Assembly: GCF_002927635.1 (NCBI RefSeq) | Contig: NZ_PRDS01000002.1 | Span: forward strand, 372,001 to 436,000 | Direction: 5' to 3' | DNA from: Albidovulum inexpectatum | GTDB lineage: Bacteria; Pseudomonadota; Alphaproteobacteria; Rhodobacterales; Rhodobacteraceae | Length of the DNA stretch: 64,000 nt | Shown here: positions 31,616 to 41,811 of the stretch, in pieces | How the letters are laid out: the number at the start of each line of letters is the position of its first letter | Position numbering within the stretch: the stretch's first letter is position 1 | The notes under the pieces: model-generated | The model's database searches: none | What the model was told of the DNA's origin: nothing | Seen by the model: only the letters and a program-made list of their open reading frames with translations | Program-made: the position numbers and the translations under genes

Positions 31616-32647
31616 ATGACGGCGTTGAAAAAATACTTGCGACTGGAATGCACGGGGCTTTGGCGCCCCAGCCCCGACGCCCAGCGGCGCGAGGTGCTGG
31701 TGTCTTTTGGCGATGCGACACTGATCCTGGCCGATATCAAGAGCGAACGCGCCCTGGGGCATTGGTCCCTGCCCGCCATAATCCGGCTGAACCCGGGCGA
31801 GACCCCCGCGCTCTATTCCCCGGGCGAGGATGCCGGCGAAGAGCTGGAGATCGAAGACGAAACCATGATCGATGCTCTGGAGCAGGTCGGTGCGCTGATC
31901 CGCGCGCGCGAGCCGCGCCCCGGAAGGCTGCGCATCATCCTGCTTGGGCTGATCGTGGCCGCCATCGCGGCTGCCGCGGTCTTCTGGCTTCCCGATGCGC
32001 TGATCCGGCACACGGCCGGCGCCCTGCCGCTGGCCAAGCGGCAGGAAATCGGGCGCATGGCCCTGGCCGACCTGACCCGGCTGACCGGTGCGCCCTGTGC
32101 CATGCCCGAAGGCCGCGCGGCGCTTGCCCGTCTGCGTGACCGGCTGCTTGGCCGCAGGGGCGAAATCGTCGTGCTGCGCGACGGCCTGCGTTCGCCGGCC
32201 CATCTTCCGGGCGGCCTGATCCTGTTGCCGCGCGCCCTGGTCGAGGCAGCCGACAGCCCGGACGTTGTCGCAGGCGCGATCCTGGTCGAGGACGAGCGCC
32301 GCGAGGCCAGCCAACCCCTGGCCCCGCTTCTTCGTCACGCCGGCATCATGGCGACGCTGAAGCTTCTCACCTCGGGAGAGCTTCCGGCCAGCGCGCTGCG
32401 CGGATATGGCGAGGTTCTGTTGTCACGTGCGCCGGCCCGATCCGCCTTTGCACCCGCGCGCGAGGAAGACCTGATCGCCCGCTTTGCCGAGGCCGAACTG
32501 CCACTGACTCCCTATGCGCGTCATGTGGACCCCAGCGGCGAATCCGTCCTGAAACTGATCGAAGCCGACCCGATGCGCGGGATCGTCACCGATCCGGCAC
32601 TGGGCGACACGGACTGGGTCGCGCTTCAGGGCATCTGCATGGACTGA
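31616..32647 (+). CDS. membrane-tethered protein resembling a degenerate M48 peptidase
   Basis: This 343-residue protein has a cytoplasmic N-terminal region of about 100 residues, one membrane helix (about 104-126) and a C-terminal domain. The segment HLPGGLILLPRALVEAAD (197-213) followed by DVVAGAILVEDERREA (216-231) matches the M48 pattern in which a helix carries HExxH. Here those residues read V-E-D-E-R-R. A later REEDLIARFAE (282-292) matches the position of the third-ligand motif EADxxA. If the match is right, zinc ligands are lost and the protein is a pseudopeptidase. It is divergent from zapE and ends directly against the stop of upp. Confidence 0.6.
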   Translation: MTALKKYLRLECTGLWRPSPDAQRREVLVSFGDATLILADIKSERALGHWSLPAIIRLNPGETPALYSPGEDAGEELEIEDETMIDALEQVGALIRAREPRPGRLRIILLGLIVAAIAAAAVFWLPDALIRHTAGALPLAKRQEIGRMALADLTRLTGAPCAMPEGRAALARLRDRLLGRRGEIVVLRDGLRSPAHLPGGLILLPRALVEAADSPDVVAGAILVEDERREASQPLAPLLRHAGIMATLKLLTSGELPASALRGYGEVLLSRAPARSAFAPAREEDLIARFAEAELPLTPYARHVDPSGESVLKLIEADPMRGIVTDPALGDTDWVALQGICMD

Positions 32648-33280
32648 CTATTTCGTGCCGAACATCCGGTCGCCGGCATCGCCAAGACCCGGCACGATAT
32701 AGCCCTGCTCGTTCAGGCATTCGTCGATTGCGGCCGCCACGATCGGCACGTCCGGATGCGCCTCGCGCATGCGCGCGACTCCCTCGGGCGCGGCCAGAAG
32801 GCACATGAACCGGATGTTGCGCGCGCCGGATTTCTTCAGCAGATCGACCGCCGCGGCCGAGGAATTGCCCGTGGCCAGCATCGGGTCCAGCACGATGACA
32901 AGGCGATTTTCCAGCTCGCCCGGCACCTTGTAGTAGTACTGCACCGGCTGCAGCGTCTCTTCGTCGCGATACAGTCCCACAAAGCCCACGCGTGCCGCAG
33001 GGATCAGTTCCAGAACGCCATCCAGAAGACCATTTCCGGCCCGCAGGATCGAGATCAGCGCCAGCTTCTTGCCGTCGATCACCGGGGCATCCATCGGGCA
33101 AAGCGGCGTCTCGATCCGCTTTGTCGTCAATTCCATCTCGCGCGTGATCTCGTAGGCCAGAAGCTGGCTGATCTCGCGCAGCAGGCGGCGGAACGAATTG
33201 GTCGAGGTTTCCTTGTCCCGCATCAGGGTCAGCTTGTGCTGGACAAGCGGATGCGTGACGACCGTGACATGTTCAGGCAT
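32648..33280 (-). CDS. upp: uracil phosphoribosyltransferase
   Basis: This enzyme salvages uracil to UMP with PRPP (210 residues). Motifs: [18 protein letters not shown], the PRPP loop [18 protein letters not shown], and the uracil-binding C-terminal [18 protein letters not shown]. The start ATG 33280 overlaps the add stop by 8 bp. It is the last gene of the nucleoside-salvage operon cdd-deoA-deoB-add-upp, where it converts bases released by the phosphorylase step. Confidence 0.96.
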   Translation of the reverse strand: MPEHVTVVTHPLVQHKLTLMRDKETSTNSFRRLLREISQLLAYEITREMELTTKRIETPLCPMDAPVIDGKKLALISILRAGNGLLDGVLELIPAARVGFVGLYRDEETLQPVQYYYKVPGELENRLVIVLDPMLATGNSSAAAVDLLKKSGARNIRFMCLLAAPEGVARMREAHPDVPIVAAAIDECLNEQGYIVPGLGDAGDRMFGTK

Positions 33281-34262
33281 TGGCATTCTCCAGTCGCTTG
33301 AGGACGGCCGCGCGCGTCTGCTCATCGCAGAATGCGGCCCGGGCGGCGTTCAAGGCAAGCTCGGAGAGATCGGATTCGTCCCATCCGAACGTATCGACCA
33401 GCATCCGGTATTCCCGTATCATCGTCGTGTGGAAAAAGGGCGGATCGTCCGTCGAGACGGTGACCTTCACCCCCCTCTCGCGCAGCTTCTCGATGGGATG
33501 CGACCGCCAGTCGGGATAAACCCCCAGCGCGATGTTCGAACCGGGACAGACCTCCAGAACGATCCCCGCCTCTGCGATCCGTTCGACCAGCGCGAGGTCC
33601 TCGATCGCGCGCACGCCATGCCCGATGCGTTCGACGCGCAGATCGTCGATGACCGCCGCGACGCTATCGGGACCGCCCCATTCCCCGGCATGGGCCGTCA
33701 GCCGCAGGCCGGCTTCACGCGCGCAGTCGAACGACCACGCGAAATCGCGCGGTCGGCCCATCGTCTCATCCCCGGCCAGTCCGAAACCGGTGATGAAATC
33801 GCCCGCGGTCTCGGCCGCGCAAAGTGCCGTTTCGCGCGCCTTCTCGGGCCCGAAATGCCGAATCGCGGTCACGATACCGCGCATCTCGATTCCGTCCTGC
33901 CGACGCGCCTCCTCGGCGGCCTCGCGGATCGCGCCCAGGTAATCGCGCCAGGCCACGACGTCGCGGCCGCCGCAGAAATCAGGCGACAGGAAGCTTTCGA
34001 CATAGATCACGCCCGAGTTCACGCATTCCTCCAGCACCGCGCGCGTCAGCCGGTAATAGTCCGCCGGCGTACGCAGCACCGAGGTCGCGGCCTCGTAGAC
34101 CCGCAGAAAATCCCAGAAGTCGCGATAGGAATAGTTCCCGGACTCGTCAAAGATGCCCGATAGGTCTTCATTCCGTTCCTGCGCCATCGCGCGGATCAGC
34201 GCTGGCGGCGCGGCCCCTTCCAGATGCAGATGAAGTTCCACCTTGGGCAGGCTGTGGCTCAT
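33273..34262 (-). CDS. add: adenosine deaminase
   Basis: This zinc hydrolase deaminates adenosine/deoxyadenosine (329 residues). Zinc ligands H11 and H13 are in [11 protein letters not shown], the later His-Glu pair is in [18 protein letters not shown] carries the catalytic His, and VSTDDPPFF gives the Asp ligand pair. Some family members deaminate adenine instead; the operon context with deoA, deoB and cdd favours nucleosides. It starts 59 bp after deoB. Confidence 0.92.
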   Translation of the reverse strand: MSHSLPKVELHLHLEGAAPPALIRAMAQERNEDLSGIFDESGNYSYRDFWDFLRVYEAATSVLRTPADYYRLTRAVLEECVNSGVIYVESFLSPDFCGGRDVVAWRDYLGAIREAAEEARRQDGIEMRGIVTAIRHFGPEKARETALCAAETAGDFITGFGLAGDETMGRPRDFAWSFDCAREAGLRLTAHAGEWGGPDSVAAVIDDLRVERIGHGVRAIEDLALVERIAEAGIVLEVCPGSNIALGVYPDWRSHPIEKLRERGVKVTVSTDDPPFFHTTMIREYRMLVDTFGWDESDLSELALNAARAAFCDEQTRAAVLKRLENANA

Positions 34263-34321
34263 GCGTCGTGTCTCCCTGGATTTCGCGCTGTGTGCCCCCT
34301 GTCGGGGCAAGAGGCAAGTGG

Positions 34322-35530
34322 CTACAGGAAGCTGCGGCCCGGCCCTTGCGGGGCCACGCCAAGATGGGCGGCAACAGATGCCCCGACATCGACGAAGCCG
34401 ACATGCCCGATTTCCCGCGCGCCAAGCCCCGATGCCACGATCGGAACCCGTTCCCGGGTGTGATCGGTGCCGATCCATGTCGGGTCGTTCCCGTGATCGG
34501 CCGTGAACAGCGCCAGATCGCCGGGTCTTAGAAGCTGCAGGAAGTCACCCACGCGCGCATCGAACCATTCCAGCGCGCGCGCATAGCCCGACACGTCACG
34601 CCTATGACCATAGGCAGAGTCGAACTCGACGAAATTGGCAAAGGTCAGCGAACCGTCCTCGGCCTGGCGCGCGGCCTCGATCAGGTGTTCGAGCAGCTCG
34701 GCATCGGTTCCCTTGCGCACATCGTCGATCCCGCGCATCGAAAAGATGTCGCCGATCTTGCCGATCGCATGGACCGGGCGACCCGCCGCATGAACCCAGT
34801 CGCACAAGGTCGGCGAAGGCGGTTCGATCGCGAAATCCCGGCGGTTCTTCGTGCGCCGGAAATTGCCGCAATCGCCCGTGAAGGGCCGCGCGATGACACG
34901 GCCGACCTTCATCGCATGCAGCGTGGGCGCGATATCGGCACACAGCTTCAGCAGCCGTTCGAGCCCGAAGCGTTCCTCGTGCGCGGCGATCTGGAACACG
35001 CTGTCGGCCGAAGTGTAGCAGATCGGCCATCCGGTGCGCATGTGCTCTTCGCAATGCTCCGCGATGATCGGCACGCCCGAGGCATGGCAATTGCCCAGCG
35101 TGCCCTCGGTCCCGGCCAGGCGCGCGACCTCTTTCATCAGCCATTCGGGAAAGGCGGGAACCGTGTCGGGGAAATAATGCCACTCCCACGGGACCGGCAC
35201 GCCCGCCAGTTCCCAATGCCCCGAAGGCGTGTCCTTGCCCTTTGAAATCTCGGTCCCTGCCCCCCAAAGGCCCTGCGGGGTCGCGTCGAATCCGGGCATC
35301 GAGACGCCCGAGGCAAGCCGCACCGCCGCGCCAAGACCAACCCGGTCCAGATTGGGCATGCGAAGCGGGCCGGATCGCCCCTCTTCGGCGCGCCCCGCGG
35401 CGCAGGCTTCGGCGATATGGCCCAGCGTGTTGGCCCCCGTATCGGGCTGTCCCGCGTTGAAAAAGGCATCGGCATCCGGCGCGCCGCCGGCACCGACACT
35501 GTCCATCACGATCAGGAATGCGCGCGCCAT
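34322..35530 (-). CDS. deoB: phosphopentomutase
   Basis: This enzyme interconverts (deoxy)ribose-1-phosphate and 5-phosphate (402 residues), an alkaline-phosphatase-superfamily enzyme with two manganese ions. AFLIVMDSVGAGGAPDA provides the first metal Asp, then DTGANTLGH with the catalytic Thr, SGHWELAGV, and the C-terminal FTADHGNDPTWIGTDHTRE with Asp and His ligands. ATG 35530 overlaps the deoA stop as TGATG and was preferred to the GTG one codon upstream. Confidence 0.97.
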   Translation of the reverse strand: MARAFLIVMDSVGAGGAPDADAFFNAGQPDTGANTLGHIAEACAAGRAEEGRSGPLRMPNLDRVGLGAAVRLASGVSMPGFDATPQGLWGAGTEISKGKDTPSGHWELAGVPVPWEWHYFPDTVPAFPEWLMKEVARLAGTEGTLGNCHASGVPIIAEHCEEHMRTGWPICYTSADSVFQIAAHEERFGLERLLKLCADIAPTLHAMKVGRVIARPFTGDCGNFRRTKNRRDFAIEPPSPTLCDWVHAAGRPVHAIGKIGDIFSMRGIDDVRKGTDAELLEHLIEAARQAEDGSLTFANFVEFDSAYGHRRDVSGYARALEWFDARVGDFLQLLRPGDLALFTADHGNDPTWIGTDHTRERVPIVASGLGAREIGHVGFVDVGASVAAHLGVAPQGPGRSFL

Positions 35531-36837
35531 CACCCGATCCTTTCATAAATCAACGGTGGTTCGTCGGCCTCGTCCGGCCCGACCCGGAAGGCACGGGTGA
35601 CCTGCGCGGCCGCTTCCTCGGCATCGGCGATGCTCATGGCGTGGATCCGGGCCAGGGGCTCTCCCCGGTCCAGCTGTTCGCCAAGGGCGACGATCCCCGA
35701 AAGCCCCACGGCCGGGTTGACCCGGTCGGTTTCCTTCAGGCGCCCGCCGCCCAGATGCACCACCACCTCGCCCAGCGCGCGAGTATCTATGGCCTGGACG
35801 AAGCCCGCCTCGGGGCTGGTCACTTCCACCAGAACCGGCGCCGATGGCAGACGGTCGGGATAGCGTTCGACAAAGTCGGCGGGGCCGCCCAGTTCCCCCA
35901 CCATGCGACCGAAGATCTCGGCTGCGCGGCCGGAATCCAGCGCCTCCTCGATCGCATCGGCGCCCTCTTCCGCATCCTCGGCCAGCCCGCAAAGCACAAG
36001 CGCCTCGGCCCCAAGGGCCACGGTCACGTCCCAAAGCGCCTGGTTGATGGTGGCGCCTGTCAAGGTCTCCATCACCTCCAGCACTTCCAGCGCATTGCCC
36101 GCGCAAGAGGCAAGCGGCTGGTTCATGTCGGTGATCAGGGCGGCCGTGGCGCAGCCCGCCCCATTCGAGGTGGATACAAGAGACCTGGCCAGCGCGCGCG
36201 CATCCTCAATCTCCTGCATGAAGGCGCCGCTGCCAACCTTGACGTCAAGGATCAACGCCTCGAGCCCCGCGGCCAGTTTCTTGGACAGGATCGAGGCCGT
36301 GATCAGGTCGATCGACTCGACGGTGGCGGAAATGTCGCGGATCGCGTAAAGCCGCCGGTCGGCCGGGGCGATGTCACCGGTTGCGCCGACAATCGCGCAG
36401 CCGATATCGGCCACGATGGCGCGCAGACGTTCGACCGTGACGCCGGTGCGATAGCCCGGGATCGATTCCAGCTTGTCCAGCGTGCCGCCGGTATGACCCA
36501 GCCCGCGGCCCGAGATCATGGGCACGTAGGCGCCGCAGGCCGCGAGCGCGGGCGCAAGCAGCAACGAGGTGCAATCCCCCACACCGCCCGTCGAATGCTT
36601 GTCCACGACCGGCCCGGGCAGCGACCAGTCCAGAACCTGCCCGCTGTCGCGCATCGCCAGCGTCAGGGAGACGCGGTCGGACTCGGACAGGCCGTTGAGA
36701 AAGATCGCCATGGCAAAGGCCCCGGCCTGGGCATCGGTCACCTCGCCCGAGGCAAGCCCCTTGGCAAACCACCGCGCCGCGGCCTCGCCCAAGCCCTTGC
36801 CATCGCGCACCGAGGCAATGATCGAACGCGCATCCAT
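35530..36837 (-). CDS. deoA: thymidine phosphorylase
   Basis: This enzyme splits thymidine to thymine and deoxyribose-1-phosphate (435 residues). The phosphate-binding VVDKHSTGGVGD and the family signature SGRGLGHTGGTLDKLESI are present, together with LDVKVGSGAFM. It begins one base after the cdd stop and overlaps deoB at its end, so the deoA product is handed to the deoB enzyme from the same transcript. ATG 36837 (MDARSIIASVRDG) fits the family. Confidence 0.96.
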   Translation of the reverse strand: MDARSIIASVRDGKGLGEAAARWFAKGLASGEVTDAQAGAFAMAIFLNGLSESDRVSLTLAMRDSGQVLDWSLPGPVVDKHSTGGVGDCTSLLLAPALAACGAYVPMISGRGLGHTGGTLDKLESIPGYRTGVTVERLRAIVADIGCAIVGATGDIAPADRRLYAIRDISATVESIDLITASILSKKLAAGLEALILDVKVGSGAFMQEIEDARALARSLVSTSNGAGCATAALITDMNQPLASCAGNALEVLEVMETLTGATINQALWDVTVALGAEALVLCGLAEDAEEGADAIEEALDSGRAAEIFGRMVGELGGPADFVERYPDRLPSAPVLVEVTSPEAGFVQAIDTRALGEVVVHLGGGRLKETDRVNPAVGLSGIVALGEQLDRGEPLARIHAMSIADAEEAAAQVTRAFRVGPDEADEPPLIYERIG

Positions 36838-36838
36838 G

Positions 36839-37243
36839 TCAGCCCCGGTGCATGTGTTCGGCCGAAAATCCGCCCGGCAGCAATTCGGGCACAGTGGCCT
36901 CTGCGATCCGGCCCTCGGTCGTGGCCATGATGACGCGCGTTTCGGCGCCGGCAAATTCGGCAATCTTCTGGCGGCATCCGCCGCAGGGCGGAACCGGCGC
37001 CGGGCTGTCCGCTATGATTGCAATCTCGGCGATTTCGGTTTCACCGGCCGCGACCATGGCCGCGATGGCGCCGGCCTCGGCACAGGTGCCTTCGGGATAG
37101 GCGACATTCTCGACATTGCACCCCACATGGACATGGCCGGTGGGCGTGCGGATCGCGGCGCCGACCTTGAAGCCGGAATAGGGCGCGTGGGCATTTTCCC
37201 GTACGGCACGGGCTGCCTGGATCAGCGATTGGTCGTGTGACAC
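36839..37243 (-). CDS. cdd: cytidine deaminase
   Basis: This short-form (134-residue) zinc enzyme deaminates cytidine to uridine. Zinc ligands are C54, C87 and C90 with catalytic E56, in EGTCAEAGA and PPCGGCRQK. GTG 37243 was taken as start because AAGGAG lies 6 bp before it; the in-frame ATG at 37258 overlaps that ribosome site and would add five residues. It is the first gene of the salvage operon, divergent from the malic enzyme gene across 119 bp. Confidence 0.93.
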   Translation of the reverse strand: MSHDQSLIQAARAVRENAHAPYSGFKVGAAIRTPTGHVHVGCNVENVAYPEGTCAEAGAIAAMVAAGETEIAEIAIIADSPAPVPPCGGCRQKIAEFAGAETRVIMATTEGRIAEATVPELLPGGFSAEHMHRG

Positions 37244-37362
37244 GTGACTCTCCTTCATTGCGCCAGATGGTGCGCCGGGCCGATGCCGGATGCAAGGCCC
37301 CGCCCCTTTCGCCATGATGCCGAATGGTCTAAACCCTGCCGCAACGGAAACGGAGGTCGAAC

Positions 37363-39642
37363 GTGGACGAGGCACGGCACGAAAACGCGCGGCAGGCGGC
37401 GCTGGACTATCACGAATTTCCCAAGCCCGGAAAGCTGGAAATCCGGGCAACCAAGCCCCTTGCCAACGGGCGCGACCTGTCGCGCGCCTATTCGCCGGGC
37501 GTTGCCGAGGCGTGCCTTGAAATCAAGGCCAATCCCACCAATGCCAGCCGATTTACGGCACGAGGCAATCTTGTGGCTGTCGTGTCGAACGGCACGGCCG
37601 TTCTGGGGCTGGGCAATATCGGCGCGCTGGCCTCCAAGCCGGTCATGGAGGGCAAGGCCGTCCTGTTCAAGAAATTTGCCAATATCGACTGCTTCGACAT
37701 TGAGCTGAACGAAACCGACCCCGAGCGACTGGCCGAAATCATCTGCGCGCTGGAACCGACCTTTGGCGCGATCAACCTGGAAGACATCAAGGCGCCCGAT
37801 TGCTTCATCGTCGAGAAGATCTGCCGCGAGCGCATGAACATCCCCGTCTTCCACGACGACCAGCACGGAACTGCGATCGTCGTGGGCGCGGCGGCGACGA
37901 ATGCGCTGCGCGTCGCGGGCAAGAGATTCGAAGACATCAAGGTCGTGTCGACCGGTGGCGGCGCGGCCGGGATCGCCTGTCTCGACATGCTGGTCAAGCT
38001 GGGCGTCCGGCGCGAAAATATCTGGCTGTGCGACCTTGCCGGGCTGGTCTGGAAGGGGCGCGAAGAGCAGATGACCCCGCAGAAGGCGGCCTTTGCCCAG
38101 GACACCGATCTGCGGACACTCGATCAGGTGATCGAGGGCGCTGACCTGTTTCTTGGCCTGTCCGGGCCGGGGGTTCTGACACCGGACATGGTGCGCCGCA
38201 TGGCGGATCGGCCGATCATCTTTGCGCTGGCCAATCCCACGCCCGAAATCATGCCCGAAGAGGCGCGCGCCGTTGCGCCGGACGCGATCATCGCCACGGG
38301 ACGATCGGACTATCCCAACCAGGTCAACAACGTCCTGTGCTTTCCCTTCATCTTTCGCGGCGCCCTGGACGTGGGCGCCACGACAATCAATGACGAGATG
38401 AAGCTTGCCTGCGTGTCGGCCATCGCGCAGCTTGCCCGCGCCACGACCAGCGCCGAAGCCGCCGCCGCCTATCGCGGCGAGCGGCTGGCCTTTGGGCCCG
38501 ATTACCTGATTCCCAAGCCCTTTGACCCGCGGCTGATTGGCGTCGTCGCGACCGCGGTGGCGCGCGCGGCGATGGAAACCGGCGTCGCCACCCGGCCGAT
38601 CGCCGACCTTGACGCCTATCGCCAGCGGCTGGACGGGTCGGTCTTCCGCTCGGCCCTGATCATGCGGCCTGTCTTCGAATCCGCGCGCGCTGCATCGCGC
38701 CGGATCATCTTTGCCGAGGGCGAGGACGAACGCGTCCTGCGCTGCGCCAACGCGATGCTGGAGGAGACAACCGAACGCCCGATCCTGATCGGCCGGCCCG
38801 AAGTGGTCGAACGGCGCTGCGAGCGCGCCGGCCTGCCCATCCGCCCGGGCCGGGATTTCGAGATCGTGAACCCCGAAAGCGACCATCGCTATCGCGATTA
38901 CTGGCAAAGCTATCATCAGCTGATGGCGCGTCGGGGCGTGACGCCCGATCTGGCCCGCGCGATCATGCGCACCAACACAACGGCCATTGCCGCCATTGCC
39001 GTTCATCGGGGCGATGCGGACAGCATGATCTGCGGCACATTCGGCCAGTATCTGTGGCATCTGAACTACATTACCCAGGTCCTGGCCCGGGATGGCTTCG
39101 CCCCGCAGGGCGCGCTGAGCCTGATGATCCAGGAAGATGGCCCCCTGTTCATCGCCGACACGCATGTGAATCCGGTTCCGACCCCGCAGCAGATCGCCAC
39201 CGCGGCGATCGGGGCCGCCCGCCACGCGCGCCGTTTTGGTGTGACGCCAAAGGTGGCCCTGTGCTCGCAATCGACCTTCGGGAACCTTGACACGGATTCG
39301 GGTCGCCGCATGCGCGAGGCGCTGGCGATCCTGGACGCAACCGAGGTCGATTTCGCCTATGAAGGCGAAATGTCGGCCGATGCAGCGCTGGACCCCGATC
39401 TGCGCGCGCGCATCTTCCCCGACAGTCGGCTGGAGGGTCCGGCCAACATCCTGATCTTTGCCTATACCGATACGGCCAATGCCGCGCGCAACATGCTGAA
39501 GATGAAATCCGGCGGGCTGGAAGTCGGCCCCATCCTGATGGGCATGGGCAACCGCGCACATATCGTGACGACCTCGATCACGCCCAGGGGGCTGCTGAAC
39601 GTCGCCGCGATCGCCGGGACCCCGGTTTCGGCGTACGGATAG
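37363..39642 (+). CDS. maeB: malic enzyme with C-terminal phosphotransacetylase-like domain
   Basis: This enzyme carries out oxidative decarboxylation of malate to pyruvate (759 residues). Malic N domain residues about 20-155 include [16 protein letters not shown]. The nucleotide-binding domain has [19 protein letters not shown] and the Rossmann loop [13 protein letters not shown]. Residues from about 430 form a phosphate-acetyltransferase-like domain ([19 protein letters not shown]), regulatory rather than catalytic in known homologues. The start is GTG 37363 with CGGAGG upstream. NADP preference, usual for this type, is not proven here. A terminator follows at 39677. Confidence 0.94.
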   Translation: MDEARHENARQAALDYHEFPKPGKLEIRATKPLANGRDLSRAYSPGVAEACLEIKANPTNASRFTARGNLVAVVSNGTAVLGLGNIGALASKPVMEGKAVLFKKFANIDCFDIELNETDPERLAEIICALEPTFGAINLEDIKAPDCFIVEKICRERMNIPVFHDDQHGTAIVVGAAATNALRVAGKRFEDIKVVSTGGGAAGIACLDMLVKLGVRRENIWLCDLAGLVWKGREEQMTPQKAAFAQDTDLRTLDQVIEGADLFLGLSGPGVLTPDMVRRMADRPIIFALANPTPEIMPEEARAVAPDAIIATGRSDYPNQVNNVLCFPFIFRGALDVGATTINDEMKLACVSAIAQLARATTSAEAAAAYRGERLAFGPDYLIPKPFDPRLIGVVATAVARAAMETGVATRPIADLDAYRQRLDGSVFRSALIMRPVFESARAASRRIIFAEGEDERVLRCANAMLEETTERPILIGRPEVVERRCERAGLPIRPGRDFEIVNPESDHRYRDYWQSYHQLMARRGVTPDLARAIMRTNTTAIAAIAVHRGDADSMICGTFGQYLWHLNYITQVLARDGFAPQGALSLMIQEDGPLFIADTHVNPVPTPQQIATAAIGAARHARRFGVTPKVALCSQSTFGNLDTDSGRRMREALAILDATEVDFAYEGEMSADAALDPDLRARIFPDSRLEGPANILIFAYTDTANAARNMLKMKSGGLEVGPILMGMGNRAHIVTTSITPRGLLNVAAIAGTPVSAYG

Positions 39643-39676
39643 AGCCGGACGGATTCGCACCACGGCCTCTTGGCGG

Positions 39677-39707
39677 CGGGCGGAATTTGCAAAGTTCCGC
39701 CCGTTTT
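39677..39707 (+). terminator. rho-independent terminator after the malic enzyme gene
   Basis: CGGGCGGAA (39677-39685) pairs perfectly with TTCCGCCCG (39695-39703) and is followed by TTTT. The 9-nt loop is TTTGCAAAG, which itself contains the same octamer TTTGCAAA that recurs 50 bp downstream in front of prpE. Confidence 0.85.
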
Positions 39708-39735
39708 GCCTTTTGGATCAAGGCATTTTGGATTG

Positions 39736-39765
39736 TTTGCAAAACTCGTTGGCCTGATCTGCAAA
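39736..39765. promoter_or_regulatory. TTTGCAAA-type repeat upstream of propionyl-CoA synthetase
   Basis: TTTGCAAA (39736-39743) and TCTGCAAA (39758-39765) lie 22 bp apart start to start, that is two helical turns, about 100 bp before prpE. They are preceded by two direct copies of TTTTGGAT (39711-39718 and 39726-39733). TTTGCAAA repeats are the known target of ScfR/RamB-family regulators of short-chain acyl-CoA metabolism (PccR in Rhodobacter), though the spacing there is shorter. Being upstream of a propionate-activating gene makes the match credible. Confidence 0.55.
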
Positions 39766-39861
39766 ACATTGTCGCAGCAGAGGCTTCGATAACGGTAACA
39801 AGATTGCCCGAAAGGCTTCCCTCGCGTAACACCATGACGGACTCGAGGAGGAGGCAAGAAC

Positions 39862-41760
39862 ATGGGCTATGCCGAAACATATCAACGCTGGAGATCCGAT
39901 CCCGAGCGGTTCTGGATGCAGGCCGCCGAGGCAATAGACTGGGAGCGCAAACCGACGCGGGCGCTGTTCGATGAACGGTCGCCAATCTACGAATGGTTCT
40001 CGGACGGCCTGGTGAACACGTGCTGGAACGCGGTGGACAGGCATGTCGCGGCCGGCCGCGGCGACCAGCCGGCAATCATCCATGACAGCCCGATCACCGG
40101 AACGAAATCCGTCCTGACCTATGCGGAATTGCAGGACCGTGTCGCACGGCTCGCCGGGGCGTTGCAGGCACGCGGTGTGGAAAAGGGCGACCGGGTCGTG
40201 ATCTACATGCCAATGGTGCCCGAGGCGCTGGTCGCCATGCTGGCCTGCGCGCGGATCGGGGCGATTCACTCGGTCGTCTTTGGCGGTTTCGCCGCGCATG
40301 AGCTGGCGGTGCGTATCGATGATGCGAAACCGAAGGCGATCATCGCGGCCTCGTGCGGGATCGAGCCGGGCCGTGTCGTGGAATACAAGCCTCTGGTCGA
40401 TTCCGCGATCGAACAGGCCCAGCACAAGCCCGACTTCACCATAATCCTGCAGCGCGATCAGGCCCGCGCCGACATGATACCCGGCCGCGACCTGGATTGG
40501 CACGAAGCCCAAGAGGGGATCGAACCCGCCCCGTGCATTCCGGTCGAGGGCAATCATCCCGTCTATATCCTTTACACCTCGGGTACGACCGGAGCGCCGA
40601 AAGGCGTCGTCCGGCCCACGGCGGGCCATCTGGTCGCCCTGAACTGGACGATGCGAAACATCTATGACGTCGGCCCGGGGGACGTGTTCTGGGCGGCCTC
40701 GGATGTGGGTTGGGTCGTGGGCCACAGCTATATCTGCTATGGCCCCCTGATCGCGGGATGCACGACCATCGTCTTCGAGGGCAAGCCGGTGGGCACACCC
40801 GACGCGGGCACGTTCTGGCGCGTCATCGCCGAGCATGGCGTGCGCAGTTTCTTCACCGCCCCCACGGCCCTGCGCGCGATCAAGCGTGAAGATCCCGAAG
40901 GCAAGCTGATCGGACAATATGACCTGTCCGGCCTGCGCGCATTGTTCCTTGCGGGCGAGCGCGCGGACCCCGACACCGTTCAGTGGGCGCAACGCCATCT
41001 GAAAGTCCCGGTCATCGATCACTGGTGGCAGACCGAAACCGGCTGGGCCATAGCGGCCAACCCAATCGGGATCGAGGAACTGCCCGTGAAGATCGGCAGT
41101 CCGTCGGTTGCCATGCCGGGCTATGACGTGGAGGTGCTGGACGAAGGCGGCCACCCCGTCCCGCCGGGCACGCTGGGCGCGATTGCCGTGCGCCTGCCGC
41201 TTCCGCCGGGCACCCTGCCCACGCTGTGGAATGCCGAAGAGCGGTTCCGCAAGTCCTATCTGTCGCACTTTCCCGGCTATTACGAGACGGGGGATGCGGG
41301 TTATATCGATGAAGATGGCTATCTCTACATCATGGCGCGCACCGATGACGTCATCAATGTCGCGGGCCACCGCCTGTCCACGGGCGCGATGGAAGAGGTT
41401 CTGGCCAGCCATCCCGACGTGGCCGAATGCGCGGTCATCGGGGTCGCCGACGATCTGAAGGGCCAGGTGCCGCTGGGCTTTCTGTGCCTGAATGCCGGAT
41501 CGAACCGCAAGCCCGACGAGGTTGTCGCCGAATGCGTTCGCCTGGTGCGCGAGCAGATCGGCCCCGTGGCGGCCTTCAAGCAGGCGGTCGTGGTCGATCG
41601 CCTGCCCAAGACGCGGTCCGGCAAGATCCTGCGCGGAACCATGGCCAAGATCGCCGATGCACAGGACTTCAGGATGCCGGCCACGATTGATGATCCCGCG
41701 ATCCTCGACGAAATCCGCGAGGCCCTTGGCGCGCTTGGATACCCCAGATCAAAGCGGTGA
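39862..41760 (+). CDS. prpE: propionyl-CoA synthetase (AMP-forming acyl-CoA synthetase)
   Basis: This enzyme activates propionate (possibly acetate) to the acyl-CoA using ATP (632 residues). It has the AMP-binding core YILYTSGTTGAPKGVVRP, the adenylate region VIDHWWQTETGWAIAANP, YYETGDAGYIDEDGYLYI, and the C-terminal catalytic lysine K588 in KTRSGKILRGTM, which is usually subject to acetylation control. The N-terminal and mid-protein sequence is of PrpE rather than Acs type (VDRHVAAGRGDQPAIIHDS). GAGGAGG precedes the ATG. A terminator follows at 41780. Confidence 0.9.
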   Translation: MGYAETYQRWRSDPERFWMQAAEAIDWERKPTRALFDERSPIYEWFSDGLVNTCWNAVDRHVAAGRGDQPAIIHDSPITGTKSVLTYAELQDRVARLAGALQARGVEKGDRVVIYMPMVPEALVAMLACARIGAIHSVVFGGFAAHELAVRIDDAKPKAIIAASCGIEPGRVVEYKPLVDSAIEQAQHKPDFTIILQRDQARADMIPGRDLDWHEAQEGIEPAPCIPVEGNHPVYILYTSGTTGAPKGVVRPTAGHLVALNWTMRNIYDVGPGDVFWAASDVGWVVGHSYICYGPLIAGCTTIVFEGKPVGTPDAGTFWRVIAEHGVRSFFTAPTALRAIKREDPEGKLIGQYDLSGLRALFLAGERADPDTVQWAQRHLKVPVIDHWWQTETGWAIAANPIGIEELPVKIGSPSVAMPGYDVEVLDEGGHPVPPGTLGAIAVRLPLPPGTLPTLWNAEERFRKSYLSHFPGYYETGDAGYIDEDGYLYIMARTDDVINVAGHRLSTGAMEEVLASHPDVAECAVIGVADDLKGQVPLGFLCLNAGSNRKPDEVVAECVRLVREQIGPVAAFKQAVVVDRLPKTRSGKILRGTMAKIADAQDFRMPATIDDPAILDEIREALGALGYPRSKR

Positions 41761-41779
41761 CCGGCGATATCCGCCGATG

Positions 41780-41811
41780 GGGCCGGGCCGACGCGCCCGG
41801 CCCTTGCCTTT
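41780..41811 (+). terminator. rho-independent terminator after prpE
   Basis: GGGCCGGGC (41780-41788) and GCCCGGCCC (41795-41803) form a perfect 9-bp GC stem with a 6-nt loop, followed by the moderately T-rich TTGCCTTT. It separates prpE from the two-component genes, which therefore probably have their own promoter. Confidence 0.75.

Noticed and set aside
39686-39693. Counting the TTTGCAAA in the maeB terminator loop as a third regulator site
   Set aside because: Its position is explained by the hairpin loop. It may be a site, but sequence alone cannot separate this from chance, so it was not listed as an independent operator.
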